A DNA stretch of 64,000 nt, taken from the NCBI RefSeq assembly GCF_035989885.1, contig NZ_CP108518.1, positions 7,555,001 to 7,619,000 of the forward strand. The letters run 5' to 3'. The DNA is from Streptomyces sp. NBC_01232. GTDB taxonomy: Bacteria; Actinomycetota; Actinomycetes; Streptomycetales; Streptomycetaceae. The position numbers were made by a program, and so were the translations under genes. This document shows positions 51,376-60,280 of this stretch, one piece after another (position 1 is the stretch's first letter; every line of letters starts with the position of its first letter). Under the pieces are notes generated by a model. That model was not told the DNA's origin and ran no database searches. It saw nothing but the letters and a program-made list of their open reading frames with translations.

Positions 51376-51886
51376 GTGCAGGTCGGAAGGTGCGGTTGCT
51401 GCCCCCGGTGTTCGCCTTCCTCGTTTCCTGCCATCACGAGCGACCGGTGTCAGGATCGCTCCGCTTCCGCACCGACGTCCTCGGGTCTGCCCGCGGGGCA
51501 CGATGGATCCGCTCGAACAGCCCCTCACCTGAGCGGTGCATTCCGGTCTCCTGACACGACCCTGGTCAATCGGGACCACAGCGTGGCACGGCGATACAGG
51601 CAAAACGGCCATTACGCCGAAGGCGGCATGCCCCTGCTGGTGCGCCGCCGCAGTCGGTCGCGCGGTGTCCGAGTCGCAGGCCCTGGCGGGCCGGGCCCTC
51701 CGGACTCGGGGCCGATGGCGAACGACCTCCTGCCGACGTACGGCGGCGCGGGGATACTGAAGGTAGGCCGACTGCTCAACCTCCGGTCTCTGGTCTCTGA
51801 TCGCTCTGGGTAGTCGCCGCGGCAATGCCCGCTGTGCGGTCCGTTCGGCAGGTGGAGCAGGTCGAGCAGGTCGAAGGGTGGCAGTG

Positions 51887-54367
51887 ATGGACGCACCGGC
51901 GCCGGGATCGGGCGAGGTGCCCGAGGACCCGTTCGAGCTGCACAACTCCGTCTCGGCGGTCCTGGACGACCACGGCAGGGTCGTCGGCTGGAGCGAGCGC
52001 GCACAGGAGCACCTCGGCTACCTGCCCGATGAGGTGCTGGGTCGTATGGCCTTGGAATTGTTGGTCGACTCTCGTGACCATGGGACGGTCCGGGACGCAG
52101 CGGCCGAGTGCGCGCGCGACCGGGGCTGGTCCGGCGTCCTGCCCGTCCTGCACCGCGACGGGCGGCGGGTGGAGCTGGGCTTCCGCGTCCGCGCCGTCAT
52201 CCGCGCCGGCTCGACCCGTGAGTGGTTCCTCGTCGTCGCCCCGGCGGAGGAAGTGCTGCGGTGGGAGACGGACCGGTCGGTCCTGGACGGTCTCTTCCGG
52301 CGCTCCCCGATCGGCCTGTCCGTCCACGCCCCCGATCTGAGCATCCTGCGCATCAACCGGGCGCTGGCCCGGTTCACGCAACTTCCCGCGGCGGAGATCC
52401 GGAGCCGGCGCATCGGCGACTTCCTCATCGGTCCGGACCTGAAGACCATCGAAACCCGGCTGCGCCGGGTGCTGGATACCGGCGCCCCCCTGATCTTCAC
52501 CGAGCAGCCCTGTCGCCTGAGAAGCGACCCCGACCACGAGCGGGTGGTGTCGGTGTCGGCGTTTCGGATGGAGGACCCCTCCGGCGGGATCCTCGGAGTC
52601 ACCCAACTGGTGGAGGACGTCACCGACCGCTACCGGGCCCGGCGGCGGCTCGCCCTGCTCAACCAGGCGAGCGCCCGCATCGGGACCACACTGGATCTCG
52701 GCAAGACCACCCGGGAGCTGGCCGACGTCGCCGTCCCCGACCTCGCGGACGCCGTCTCGGTGGATCTGCTGGATTCGGTCGCCCGAGGCGATGAGACCAC
52801 CGAGGAGGCGAGCGGTCCGGTCCGCAGGATGGCCGTGCACTCGGTCGTGGCAGAGGCGCTGCGGGTGATGTACCCCGCCGGAGAGGTCTTCCGCTTCGAC
52901 CCGCGCACCCCGCAGGCCAGGTGCCTCGCCGAGCAGCAGCCCATCCTCGAACCTGTGCTCCAGAGCAGTCCCGGCTGGTATTTTCAGGATCCGGAGCGCA
53001 CGCAGCGCGCCCTCGATCTGCGCGCTCACTCACTGATCGTCGTACCGCTGACGGCCCGCGGTCTGCTCCTCGGCCTGCTCAGCCTGTGGCGGGCCCAGCG
53101 GCCGGAGCCGTTCGAGGAGGACGACCTCACGCTCGCAGAGGAGTTCGCCGCGCGGGCCGCCCTGTGCATCGACAACGCCCGCCGCTACACCCAGCAGCAT
53201 CAGGCCGCTCTGACCTTGCAGCGCAGCCTGCTGCCGCAGGAGTTGCCCGAACACAGCGCGGTCGAGGTCGCGCACCTGTATCTGCCGGCCGATCCGGCCG
53301 CCGGCGTCGGCGGCGACTGGTTCGATGTCATCCCCCTTTCCGGAGCACGCGTTGCCCTCGTCGTCGGCGATGTCGTCGGTCATGGTCTGCACGCCGCGGC
53401 CACCATGGGCCGCCTCCGCACGGCCGTGCACACCCTGGCCGGCCTCGACTACGCTCCGGACGAGCTCCTCTCCCACCTGGATGACCTGGTCAACCGCCTG
53501 GCAGCTGAGCAGGAGCCTGCCGACGGACGCTCGCGGGGCCGGCAGATCGTCGGCGCGACGTGCCTCTACGCGGTCTACGATCCCACCTCCCGGCGCTGCA
53601 CCCTGGCCCGGGCGGGTCACCTGCCACCCGCCGTGGTGACCTCCGACGGCAAGGTGACCCTGCCCGACCTTCCCGAGGGGCCTCCGCTGGGCCTGGGCGG
53701 ACTCCCGTTCGAGTCCGCCGAATTGGAACTCGCCGAGGGAAGTCTGCTGGCGCTGTACACGGACGGGCTGGTCGAGGCCCGTGGCCTCGACCTCGACGAG
53801 GGACTCGAGCGGCTGCGAGAAGCCCTGTCCCGCCCCGGCCGCTCGCTGGAGGAGACCTGCACGGACGTGCAGAACGCCCTGCTGCCGGATCACCCGCCCG
53901 ATGACGTAGCACTGCTCCTCGCCCGCACCCGCGTGCTGGCGCCGGAGCAGGTCGCCTCCTGGGAACTGCCCGCGGAGCCGACCTCCGCCGCCCGGGCACG
54001 GCACCTGGCAGACACCACATTGACCGGGTGGGGCCTGGGGGAGCTGGCCTTCACCGCCGAACTGGTCGTCAGTGAACTGGTCACCAACGCCTACCGGTAC
54101 GGCGGCGGTCCCCCGGTGACCCTGCGGCTCATCCGCGACCGCAGCCTGATCTGCGAGGTCTCCGACAGCAGCAGCACCGCTCCCCACCTACGACGGGCGC
54201 GCACCACCGATGAGGGCGGGCGCGGCCTCTTCCTGGTGGCCCAGCTCACCGAACGGTGGGGCACCCGCTACACCAGGGACGGCAAGACCGTCTGGACAGA
54301 GTTCCCCCTCGGCACAGCGGCGGAGGGACACTCGGCGGCTGTGGCGAACCCTGCGCTCGACGGGTGA
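51887..54367 (+). CDS. PAS-PAS/GAF-SpoIIE-HATPase regulatory protein
   Basis: An 826-residue protein. N-terminal PAS domains (about 15-130, NSVSAVLDDHGRVVGWSERA; about 135-255, GLSVHAPDLSILRINRALAR), a GAF domain (about 260-430), a SpoIIE phosphatase domain (about 445-665; GVGGDWFDVIPLSG, VVGDVVGHGLHAAATMGRLR, ALYTDGLVEARG) and a C-terminal HATPase_c domain (about 690-815; LVVSELVTNAYRYGGG, DEGGRGLFLVAQL). Such proteins both dephosphorylate STAS antagonists and phosphorylate them with the RsbW-like ATPase, controlling stress sigma factors. ATG 51887 follows GAAGGG; GTG 51878 is an in-frame alternative. A GAGCAGGTC-type short repeat precedes it. Confidence 0.9.
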   Translation: MDAPAPGSGEVPEDPFELHNSVSAVLDDHGRVVGWSERAQEHLGYLPDEVLGRMALELLVDSRDHGTVRDAAAECARDRGWSGVLPVLHRDGRRVELGFRVRAVIRAGSTREWFLVVAPAEEVLRWETDRSVLDGLFRRSPIGLSVHAPDLSILRINRALARFTQLPAAEIRSRRIGDFLIGPDLKTIETRLRRVLDTGAPLIFTEQPCRLRSDPDHERVVSVSAFRMEDPSGGILGVTQLVEDVTDRYRARRRLALLNQASARIGTTLDLGKTTRELADVAVPDLADAVSVDLLDSVARGDETTEEASGPVRRMAVHSVVAEALRVMYPAGEVFRFDPRTPQARCLAEQQPILEPVLQSSPGWYFQDPERTQRALDLRAHSLIVVPLTARGLLLGLLSLWRAQRPEPFEEDDLTLAEEFAARAALCIDNARRYTQQHQAALTLQRSLLPQELPEHSAVEVAHLYLPADPAAGVGGDWFDVIPLSGARVALVVGDVVGHGLHAAATMGRLRTAVHTLAGLDYAPDELLSHLDDLVNRLAAEQEPADGRSRGRQIVGATCLYAVYDPTSRRCTLARAGHLPPAVVTSDGKVTLPDLPEGPPLGLGGLPFESAELELAEGSLLALYTDGLVEARGLDLDEGLERLREALSRPGRSLEETCTDVQNALLPDHPPDDVALLLARTRVLAPEQVASWELPAEPTSAARARHLADTTLTGWGLGELAFTAELVVSELVTNAYRYGGGPPVTLRLIRDRSLICEVSDSSSTAPHLRRARTTDEGGRGLFLVAQLTERWGTRYTRDGKTVWTEFPLGTAAEGHSAAVANPALDG

Positions 54368-54495
54368 CGCCAGGACTGTATGCGCTCACTGTCCACGGGG
54401 TGCTGTGGCGGTGATGGATCGGTCGCGGCTTTCCCCCCGCCCGGTGGCGCTTCATCGCCGGTGTTGCAGGTGCTCATTCAGGCCACCCCGCCATG

Positions 54496-55770
54496 TCAGC
54501 CGGTATCGGGCTCGCCCTGCCGTACGGAGTCGTGGGCGGCCAGTGCGGCGTGCAGCGTCAGCAGGTCGGCGCCCCGGGCCGCGTCCAGTCCGGTGAGCTC
54601 CGTCGCCTTGCGCAGGCGGTAGTCCACCGTGTTGGGGTGTACCTGGAGCCGGGCGGCGGCTCGGCGTCGGTCGAGGCCACAGGAGAGGAAGGTGCGCAAC
54701 GTGTCGAGCAGTTCCGGGCGCCCGGCCAGTGGGCCCAGCAGCGCGGCGAGCCCGTCCCTGGCCCGGCTCGGGCGGCTCAGCTGGTACTCCAGCAGCACAT
54801 CGTCGAGCAGGTAGAGTCCGGGCCCTCGACCGGATGCCTGGGCCACCCGCCGTACTTCACCGACCATCCGGGCGGCGTCCGCGACGGAGTCCGGTGCGGC
54901 AGCGGCAGCTGCCACCAGCAGCTCCGCGCCGCAGATCCGACCGAGCTGCTCGACGAGCCGGGTGAGCCGCTCCCGGTCCGCGGCGGCGAAGTCGGCGGCC
55001 GGCGTCTCGTACGGGATCAACACCAGCCCCCCGTCGCCGGACAGCACGGACAGCGGGACACCCGGTGTCTGGCGCTGCAATTCGTTGCGCAGCCGCCGGA
55101 GTTTGCGGCGAGCGGCAACAGAGTGGTTCACGCCGGGCCGCAGCTCATCCGGGTGCGGTCCCATGGCGATGCTCAGGGCGAGGTACGTGGGGGGCAGCCG
55201 GATGCCTGCACGGTCGGCCGCGGCCTGCGGGTCGCCGCCCTCCATCAGCCGGGACAGCAGGGACTGCCGGGCGACCTGCTCGTCACCGAGGGCCGCCTGC
55301 CGCTCCTGCACGTACCCTGCCGCGACCGCGCAGCTCACCTGTCGGAGGTAGCCGAGCAGTCGGCGCTGGACCAGCAGCACGTCCGGCAGGTCGCCCGGCT
55401 CGGCCGTCGCAAGGATCTGGGCCGCGCACTCCTCCGCACCGAAGTGGTAGGCGCCCACGACGGCTTCCAGCGGCACGCCCTCGTCGGCGCGTCGAGCCGA
55501 CGACTCGCTGATCCTCGCCAACTCGGCCTCCTCCGGCAGCTCGCCGTGGCGCAGCACCCGGATGAAGGCCCGGATTCCACGGTCCACCTCCTTGGTGATC
55601 TCACCGTGGAGCTGTTCCGAGGGCAGTGCTCCGTAGGCGGGCAGCTGCTCGACGAGCCGGGCCGTCACCGCCGACGCCAGGGCCGGCGCGGCGGCCAGAA
55701 GCCGCTTGTGAACCGGGACGCCGCCGAACTGCGGCCCCACCGCGCTTTCCGCGGGTTTGGATGCGGTCAC
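54496..55770 (-). CDS. PucR-family helix-turn-helix regulator
   Basis: A 424-residue regulator with a C-terminal PucR-type HTH (LLDTLRTFLSCGLDRRRAAA, RLQVHPNTVDYRLRKATELT). A GGDEF-like middle domain (about 165-300; PTYLALSIAMGPHPDELRPG, DGGLVLIPYET) and a helical RsbR-like N-terminus are visible. GTG 55770 starts it. It is divergent from the secretory lipase gene, with a palindrome at 55845-55864, and probably controls that lipase or itself. Last residues overlap no other gene. Confidence 0.85.
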   Translation of the reverse strand: MTASKPAESAVGPQFGGVPVHKRLLAAAPALASAVTARLVEQLPAYGALPSEQLHGEITKEVDRGIRAFIRVLRHGELPEEAELARISESSARRADEGVPLEAVVGAYHFGAEECAAQILATAEPGDLPDVLLVQRRLLGYLRQVSCAVAAGYVQERQAALGDEQVARQSLLSRLMEGGDPQAAADRAGIRLPPTYLALSIAMGPHPDELRPGVNHSVAARRKLRRLRNELQRQTPGVPLSVLSGDGGLVLIPYETPAADFAAADRERLTRLVEQLGRICGAELLVAAAAAAPDSVADAARMVGEVRRVAQASGRGPGLYLLDDVLLEYQLSRPSRARDGLAALLGPLAGRPELLDTLRTFLSCGLDRRRAAARLQVHPNTVDYRLRKATELTGLDAARGADLLTLHAALAAHDSVRQGEPDTG

Positions 55771-55844
55771 AATGCACCTCGCGAATCTCTGTTGTGCGAC
55801 CCGGAGACATGGCCCCGCCGCGACCCCATGCTGGTTTCCGGGAC

Positions 55845-55864
55845 GTTACTTACTAGTTGGTAAC
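55845..55864. promoter_or_regulatory. palindromic operator between PucR regulator and lipase
   Basis: GTTACTTACTAGTTGGTAAC: outer arms GTTAC/GTAAC are perfect around a central ACTAGT. AT-rich in a GC-rich region and placed 75 bases upstream of the PucR start, it is a likely binding site for that regulator. Confidence 0.55.
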
Positions 55865-56181
55865 ACGCCTGCCCGGTGGATCGCCAGACGTGTTCGGACC
55901 CAGACCGCATCCTCCACCGGATCCCCACGCCCCCACCCGCACCGGAGGACCGCCGTGCCCGTGCAACAGCCGCCACGCGCCCCCGCCCGATCACGCCGCC
56001 GCCCTGCCGGGGCCGCCTGCGCCACCTGATCCGGGCGCATTCCGCGGACCGGAACCCGAGCACACGTCAGGCCCGGCGCGCGGCTGCCGATGGAACGCCA
56101 CGACGGCGCCATCAGTGCCGCCCACCGACACCCTTCATCTCCGAGAAGTCCAGCGTTCCCATTCCACGATTCGGGGGAGTC

Positions 56182-57519
56182 ATGCCCAGAAACACTGTTC
56201 GTCTCCTGGCCACCGCCCTTGTCGCCGCGATGGTCGTGACCGCCGCTCCTGCGGCAACGGCCGCCGCGGTCACGCCGTCGAGTGCCGGCGCGAGCGACCC
56301 CTTCTACACCTACACCGGCAGCGAGCCCCTGTCCTCGTTCGCGCCGGGCACCGTGCTGAAGACTCGGACGCTGCAGTACCACCTCGTGGGCCTTCCCACG
56401 TCGCTCAGGGCGATCCAACTGCTCTATCGCACGACCGACGCCCAGGGCCGTCCGTCCGCCAACGTGACCACGGTGGTGCGCAGCCTGACGGGCGACGGCA
56501 GCAAGGCGGTGTCCTACCAGTCGTTCTACGACTCGCTCAACCCCGAGGACGGTCCGTCCCGGGCCATCGCCGGTGACCTCACCCTGGGCGGCGTCATTGC
56601 GAATGCCGAGGCCGTCTTCATGGCTCCGCTGCTGCTGCAGGGCTACGACCTCGTCATCCCGGACACCGAGGGACAGACCGCCAACTTCGCGGCCGGCCCC
56701 GAGTACGCGACCAACACGCTGGACTCGATCCGTGCCGCGACCCGGTCCGCGGAGACCGGCATGGACGCCGACACCAGGTTCGGCCTGATGGGATACTCCG
56801 GCGGCGCCATCGCGACCAACTGGGCGGCCGCGCTCGCACCCTCCTACGCGCCCGAGGTCAACAGCAAGCTGGTGGGTTTCGCCGAGGGCGGTCTGCTCGT
56901 GGATCCGGCGCACAACCTCAAGTACGTCGACGGCTCCCTCGTGTGGTCGGGTGTCATCCCCATGGCGGTCATCGGCGTCTCCCGGTCGTACGACATCGAC
57001 CTCAAGCCCTACCTGAACGCCTACGGCCTGGAGGTGTACAAGAAGCTGGAGCACGGGTCGATCGTCGACGCGCTGGGCCACTACCCTGGCCTGACCTGGA
57101 AGAAGATGGCGAAGCCGCAGTACTCCGACCCGAATTCGGTGCCTGCCTTCGTCCAGGCGGTGAACAGGATCAACCTCGGCTCGGCACCCACCCCCACCAT
57201 CCCGGGGTTCATCGCGCAGGGCAACGGGGGAGTCCTGGAAGGAACCTTCAGCAACCGCCAGGGCATCGGCACCGGTGACGGGGTCATGGTCGCCGGAGAC
57301 GTGCGGACGCTCGCCCGCCAGTACTGCGGAGCCGGCAACGGATCGATCAAGTACCAGCAGTTCGACCTGCTCAGTCACGTCGCCGTGCCCGTCGTCTGGG
57401 CGCCCGTCGCGATGGGCTGGTTGAACGACCGTTTCGCAGGCGGCAACGCCCCGTCCGACTGCGGCCGCATCCCCGCAGGCAACTCGCTGGCACCGGAGAG
57501 TCCGGTGCCAGCCTCCTGA
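56182..57519 (+). CDS. secretory triacylglycerol lipase (LIP family)
   Basis: A 445-residue exported alpha/beta hydrolase. Signal peptide MPRNTVRLLATALVAAMVVT, cleavage after ATA near residue 27. The nucleophile elbow is GLMGYSGGAIATNWAA, and LQGYDLVIPDTEGQTANFAA is the conserved secretory-lipase region; the charged residues of the triad lie later (GVSRSYDIDLKPY, LLSHVAVPVVW with the likely histidine). Family: fungal-type secretory lipases (PF03583), which are widespread in actinobacteria. ATG 56182 has GGGGGAG upstream. Transcribed toward the hairpin at 57539-57568. Confidence 0.9.
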   Translation: MPRNTVRLLATALVAAMVVTAAPAATAAAVTPSSAGASDPFYTYTGSEPLSSFAPGTVLKTRTLQYHLVGLPTSLRAIQLLYRTTDAQGRPSANVTTVVRSLTGDGSKAVSYQSFYDSLNPEDGPSRAIAGDLTLGGVIANAEAVFMAPLLLQGYDLVIPDTEGQTANFAAGPEYATNTLDSIRAATRSAETGMDADTRFGLMGYSGGAIATNWAAALAPSYAPEVNSKLVGFAEGGLLVDPAHNLKYVDGSLVWSGVIPMAVIGVSRSYDIDLKPYLNAYGLEVYKKLEHGSIVDALGHYPGLTWKKMAKPQYSDPNSVPAFVQAVNRINLGSAPTPTIPGFIAQGNGGVLEGTFSNRQGIGTGDGVMVAGDVRTLARQYCGAGNGSIKYQQFDLLSHVAVPVVWAPVAMGWLNDRFAGGNAPSDCGRIPAGNSLAPESPVPAS

Positions 57520-57538
57520 TGCGCCCTGGGCACCCCGG

Positions 57539-57568
57539 GCCCCGCCGCACCCGATTCCGCGGCGGGGC
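57539..57568 (+). terminator. terminator after the lipase gene
   Basis: Perfect 10-base arms GCCCCGCCGC (57539-57548) and GCGGCGGGGC (57559-57568), 20 bases after the stop. Confidence 0.7.
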
Positions 57569-57881
57569 GGCATCGCAGCGGGCGCAGGATGCGCGGCGGC
57601 AGGAGCGGTTGCTGCAGGAGCTGTGGCAGGCCGCCCGTCCGCAGGCCCTGCGGTGAGTGGCGTCCGGCTGCGACCTCCTCTTCGGCCGGGCCGAACTGCG
57701 CCAGCCCAGCCGGCCGCCTGATCCCACCCGCTCGCCCTTCGCGCAGCAGGCCCGGGACCCGACCTCCATGGGGCAGGCCCGACAAGGTCCAGCCGCAGGC
57801 GGCCACCCCGGCACTCCGATCAGCCGCCCCGGCTCGGAGCGGACGCTCCCCGCGTCACGCTCCTGCAGCCGCCGGACGGAC
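57569..57881. other. intergenic region without recognised features
   Basis: About 310 bases between the lipase terminator and the convergent VOC gene; only GC-driven open frames, no motif noticed. Confidence 0.5.
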
Positions 57882-58595
57882 TCATTGCGGCGGTTGGTTT
57901 CGGAGATCCTTCAGGCGTGCGATGTCATCGTGGACCGACTCCTGCTCCTCGGCGGTGAGGTGAACCGCAGCGGCCTCATCGAGGGCGGTCGTCATGGTCT
58001 CCCTGTCGCCCAGGCGGCCGGCGGTATCCGCTCGCAGGACCAGGAGGCGGACCAGTTGCACCGGGGTGGGTCGTTCGCCCTCCATGCGGAGGGCGCGATC
58101 GATGATCCTTGCGGCGCCGCTCGGGTCGTCCTTCGAGTCCGCGAAGAGGGACGCCATGTGGAGAGCGCGGGCGAAGGTCTCGTCCGGGGCGGGTCGGTGG
58201 TGTTGGTCCGCGCTCGTCGGCTGCCCGACACGGATGCAGTTGCCGCCCGGATCGGTCATGAGGAACTGCCGCACGCCGTACGACATGTCCTTCAGCGGCC
58301 CGATGCGTGGCAGCCCACGGGTCGGGACCCTCCCGTACGCCGACCTGAGGCCGGTCCGGAAGGCATCGTGCAGGCCGTCGACGTCATCGGTCACCACGTA
58401 GCACGTGCTGACCGACTGGGTCGGCTCGTACTGCTTCAGGCCGAAGAACTGGAGCTCGATGCCTCCTCGTTCCACGACCGCGTAGGGATTGGGGCTCCGT
58501 TGCTGAAAGGTCACCTCGAAGCCGAGCGCGAGGTAGAAGTCGAGGACGGGCTGGAGGGTGCGGCACGGCAGGATCGGAATCGTCTTCTCGGTCAT
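57882..58595 (-). CDS. VOC-domain protein with C-terminal helical (TPR-like) region
   Basis: A 237-residue protein. The N-terminal VOC domain (about 5-125) is bleomycin-resistance-like: IPILPCRTLQPVLDFYLALG, FEVTFQQRSPNPYAVVERGG and VRQFLMTDPGGNCIRVGQ. A helical region (about 140-235; ETFARALHMASLFADSKDDP, RADTAGRLGDRETMTTALDE) follows, resembling one or two tetratricopeptide-type helix pairs. Possibly a drug-binding resistance protein; ligand unknown. ATG 58595 is preceded immediately by the 28-base palindrome at 58600-58627, which overlaps its ribosome site, so expression is surely controlled there. A regulator is not adjacent. Confidence 0.85.
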   Translation of the reverse strand: MTEKTIPILPCRTLQPVLDFYLALGFEVTFQQRSPNPYAVVERGGIELQFFGLKQYEPTQSVSTCYVVTDDVDGLHDAFRTGLRSAYGRVPTRGLPRIGPLKDMSYGVRQFLMTDPGGNCIRVGQPTSADQHHRPAPDETFARALHMASLFADSKDDPSGAARIIDRALRMEGERPTPVQLVRLLVLRADTAGRLGDRETMTTALDEAAAVHLTAEEQESVHDDIARLKDLRNQPPQ

Positions 58596-58599
58596 ACGG

Positions 58600-58627
58600 C
58601 CACTCTAGTCAACTTTGACTAGAGTGG
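58600..58627. promoter_or_regulatory. 28-base palindromic operator at the VOC gene start
   Basis: CCACTCTAGTCAA (58600-58612), CT, TTGACTAGAGTGG (58615-58627): perfect 13-base arms, 5 bases upstream of the VOC start. It also contains TTGACT on the plus strand. TetR- or MarR-type site; the cognate regulator is not next to it. Confidence 0.75.
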
Positions 58628-58816
58628 GGAGCGGATATGGGTGATCCGATCGCCCGGGCGTCGAATGGCCGGTGAGGGCCGGCGGCTCGCGGCGGAGGCC
58701 GACCTTCCCGAGGTGCTGCCCCGTGTGACTGCGGACAGGGTGACCGTCCCCCCCGGCTGCTGCAATCCGTCCGTGTGCGCCCCGCTCTCGGGGTGCACAC
58801 GGGTGAGGAAGCGCTC

Positions 58817-58918
58817 GTGCGATACGGACTTCGTACTGCCTTCGGGGCTGCGGTACTGCTGGTCACGGCTTCGACGGGCTGCTCGGGTGGAGACGGGAGC
58901 CCTGCGGTGCCGTCGCCG
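58817..58918 (+). pseudogene. lipoprotein signal-peptide fragment
   Basis: GTG 58817 follows GAGGAAG and encodes VRYGLRTAFGAAVLLVTAST then GCSGGDGSPAVPSP, a lipoprotein signal peptide with lipobox-like ASTGC. At about 58919 the sequence switches to the antisense of the DUF2231 paralogue, so only the start of the lipoprotein survives. A chimeric junction. Confidence 0.45.
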
Positions 58919-59320
58919 CGTGGAGGCCGCGCGGGCCGGACCGACCCGGGCCTGTTCGGGAGGAGGGTCCGCCCCGACCTAGCCGGCCACGGCTGCCGGG
59001 GCGATCCCGGCCGGTCCGGCGGTGAGGGTCTTGCTCGCGCGCTGCGTCCCGGGGGCGACGTCCAGCACGGCGGACGAGAGCCGGCATCCGATCGGTACCT
59101 GCACCAGTACGGGATGCAGAGGGTGCCCGGGCGGCCTGCCGCGCAGCAGATCGCGCATCCCGCCCGGGGGAGCGCGCGGGATGCCCCGCTGGAGCACCCT
59201 GATCGCCGGGTCGGCCACCGCGGCCCGTTCGAGCCGGTCCAGCGCGGTCAGCCACCGGGTCGAGGCAGCGCCGGGTGCCGCGGTCCGCCCGGCCGAGGCG
59301 CCGGGGGTGTGCGAGTTCAT
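58919..59320 (-). pseudogene. second DUF2231 copy, truncated and frameshifted
   Basis: From ATG 59320 the minus strand reads MNSHTPGASAGRTAAPGAAS, LDRLERAAVADPAIRVLQRG and GHPLHPVLVQVPIGCRLSSA, closely similar to the intact DUF2231 protein at 3132-3713. It stops at TAG 58979-58981 (AAVAG then stop) and the family pattern resumes in another frame until about 58919, where similarity ends. The C-terminal helices are lost. Duplication of the 3.1-3.7 kb gene followed by truncation at a recombination junction. Confidence 0.8.
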
Positions 59321-59533
59321 ACTCGACGCCTGCCCGGTGTCACGCCGCGATCCCGCTCCGGCCAGGGCCGGCACCCGAACGACGCGCCTCCCGGCCGGGC
59401 GCTCGCGCGGGCGTGTCCTTGCCCCCGGGTCTCGGCTGTCCGGCGCGGTCAAGTCCTCGCGTCGGGCGGCCACGTGCGCCCCCGGCCGCTGACACTTCAG
59501 GCGGTCGCCGCCAACCCGCCCTTCTCGTGCGCC

Positions 59534-59953
59534 TCAGGCGTTCGGCCTGGCGGCGATCTCGGCGATCAGGCCCTCGATGAGGCCCTTGATCTCGTCGCGG
59601 ATGGGGCGGACCGCCTCGACGCCCTGGCCGGCCGGGTCCTCGAGCTGCCAGTCGAGGTAGGTCTTGCCGGGGAAGTACGGGCAGGCGTCGCCGCAGCCCA
59701 TCGTGATGATGTAGTCGGACGCCTGGGCGGCCTCGGGGGTGAGGATCTTCGGCTTCTGGTCGGAGATGTCGATGCCCAGCTCGGCCATGGCGGCGACGGC
59801 GGACGGGTTGACCTGCTCGCCGGGCACGGACCCGGCGGAGCGGACCTCGACGCGGTCGCCGGCGAGGTGGCGCAGGAACCCGGCCGCCATCTGGGAGCGG
59901 CCGGCGTTGTGGATGCAGACGAACAGGACGGAGGCGGCAGGGGTGGAGGACAT
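59534..59953 (-). CDS. arsC: arsenate reductase, LMW-phosphatase type
   Basis: A 139-residue enzyme with the low-molecular-weight phosphatase P-loop VLFVCIHNAGRSQMAAGFL (C-x5-R-S) and the later cysteines ITMGCGDACPYFPGKTYLDW, characteristic of ArsC of thioredoxin/mycothiol type in Gram-positives. It reduces arsenate to arsenite in the cytoplasm. ATG 59953 follows AAGGAAG. In this locus it supplies arsenite to the MIP channel encoded by the divergent arsR-aquaglyceroporin-arsO unit. Confidence 0.9.
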   Translation of the reverse strand: MSSTPAASVLFVCIHNAGRSQMAAGFLRHLAGDRVEVRSAGSVPGEQVNPSAVAAMAELGIDISDQKPKILTPEAAQASDYIITMGCGDACPYFPGKTYLDWQLEDPAGQGVEAVRPIRDEIKGLIEGLIAEIAARPNA

Positions 59954-60000
59954 CGGTGCTTCCTTGGGGTGAGGCGACTGCGGTGGGGAGCTGTGGGGCT

Positions 60001-60228
60001 TCAGGGGGCGAGCCGGGTGCGCAGCTCGGAGATGCGGACGTCGGTGGCGTCGTGGATGCCGTGGATGCCGTGGGCGACGGCGATCGGCGCCCCGTCGGGG
60101 TCGGCCACGGGCCGGTCGAGGTGGCGGCGGCCGGGCATGGCGGGACGGGCGGCCCCGGCGGACAGGCGTTCGTCCGGCAGGAGGGGCGAGGAAGGCAAGG
60201 GCACGGCGATCCCGTTCAAAGGAGCCAA
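60001..60228 (-). CDS. small hypothetical protein upstream of arsC
   Basis: A 75-residue open frame from TTG 60228, 47 bases upstream of arsC on the same strand. Translation (ERLSAGAARPAMPGRRHLDR, VAHGIHGIHDATDVRISELR) has no family likeness; a short 12-base repeat (GTGGATGCC units near 60052-60075) lies inside. The position in the ars operon is the only support. It may be non-coding. Confidence 0.25.
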   Translation of the reverse strand: MAPLNGIAVPLPSSPLLPDERLSAGAARPAMPGRRHLDRPVADPDGAPIAVAHGIHGIHDATDVRISELRTRLAP

Positions 60229-60248
60229 AAGGATCAGCTGGGGCTGGT

Positions 60249-60264
60249 ATCAGCTCCAGCTGAT
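60249..60264. promoter_or_regulatory. ArsR operator palindrome upstream of arsR
   Basis: ATCAGCT-CC-AGCTGAT (60249-60264), perfect 7-base arms, 16 bases upstream of the arsR start, within the divergent arsC/arsR promoter region. A further ATCAG half site lies at 60273-60277 and one at 60234. Confidence 0.65.
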
Positions 60265-60280
60265 GTGACAGTATCAGTCC

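Noticed and set aside
57519..57656. 45-residue open frame overlapping the lipase stop (MRPGHPGPRR...)
   Set aside because: It contains the perfect terminator hairpin at 57539-57568 and has no independent ribosome site.
58775..60268. 497-residue plus-strand open frame starting with the lipoprotein leader
   Set aside because: After about 35 residues it is antisense to the DUF2231 remnant and arsC, so only the leader fragment is real.
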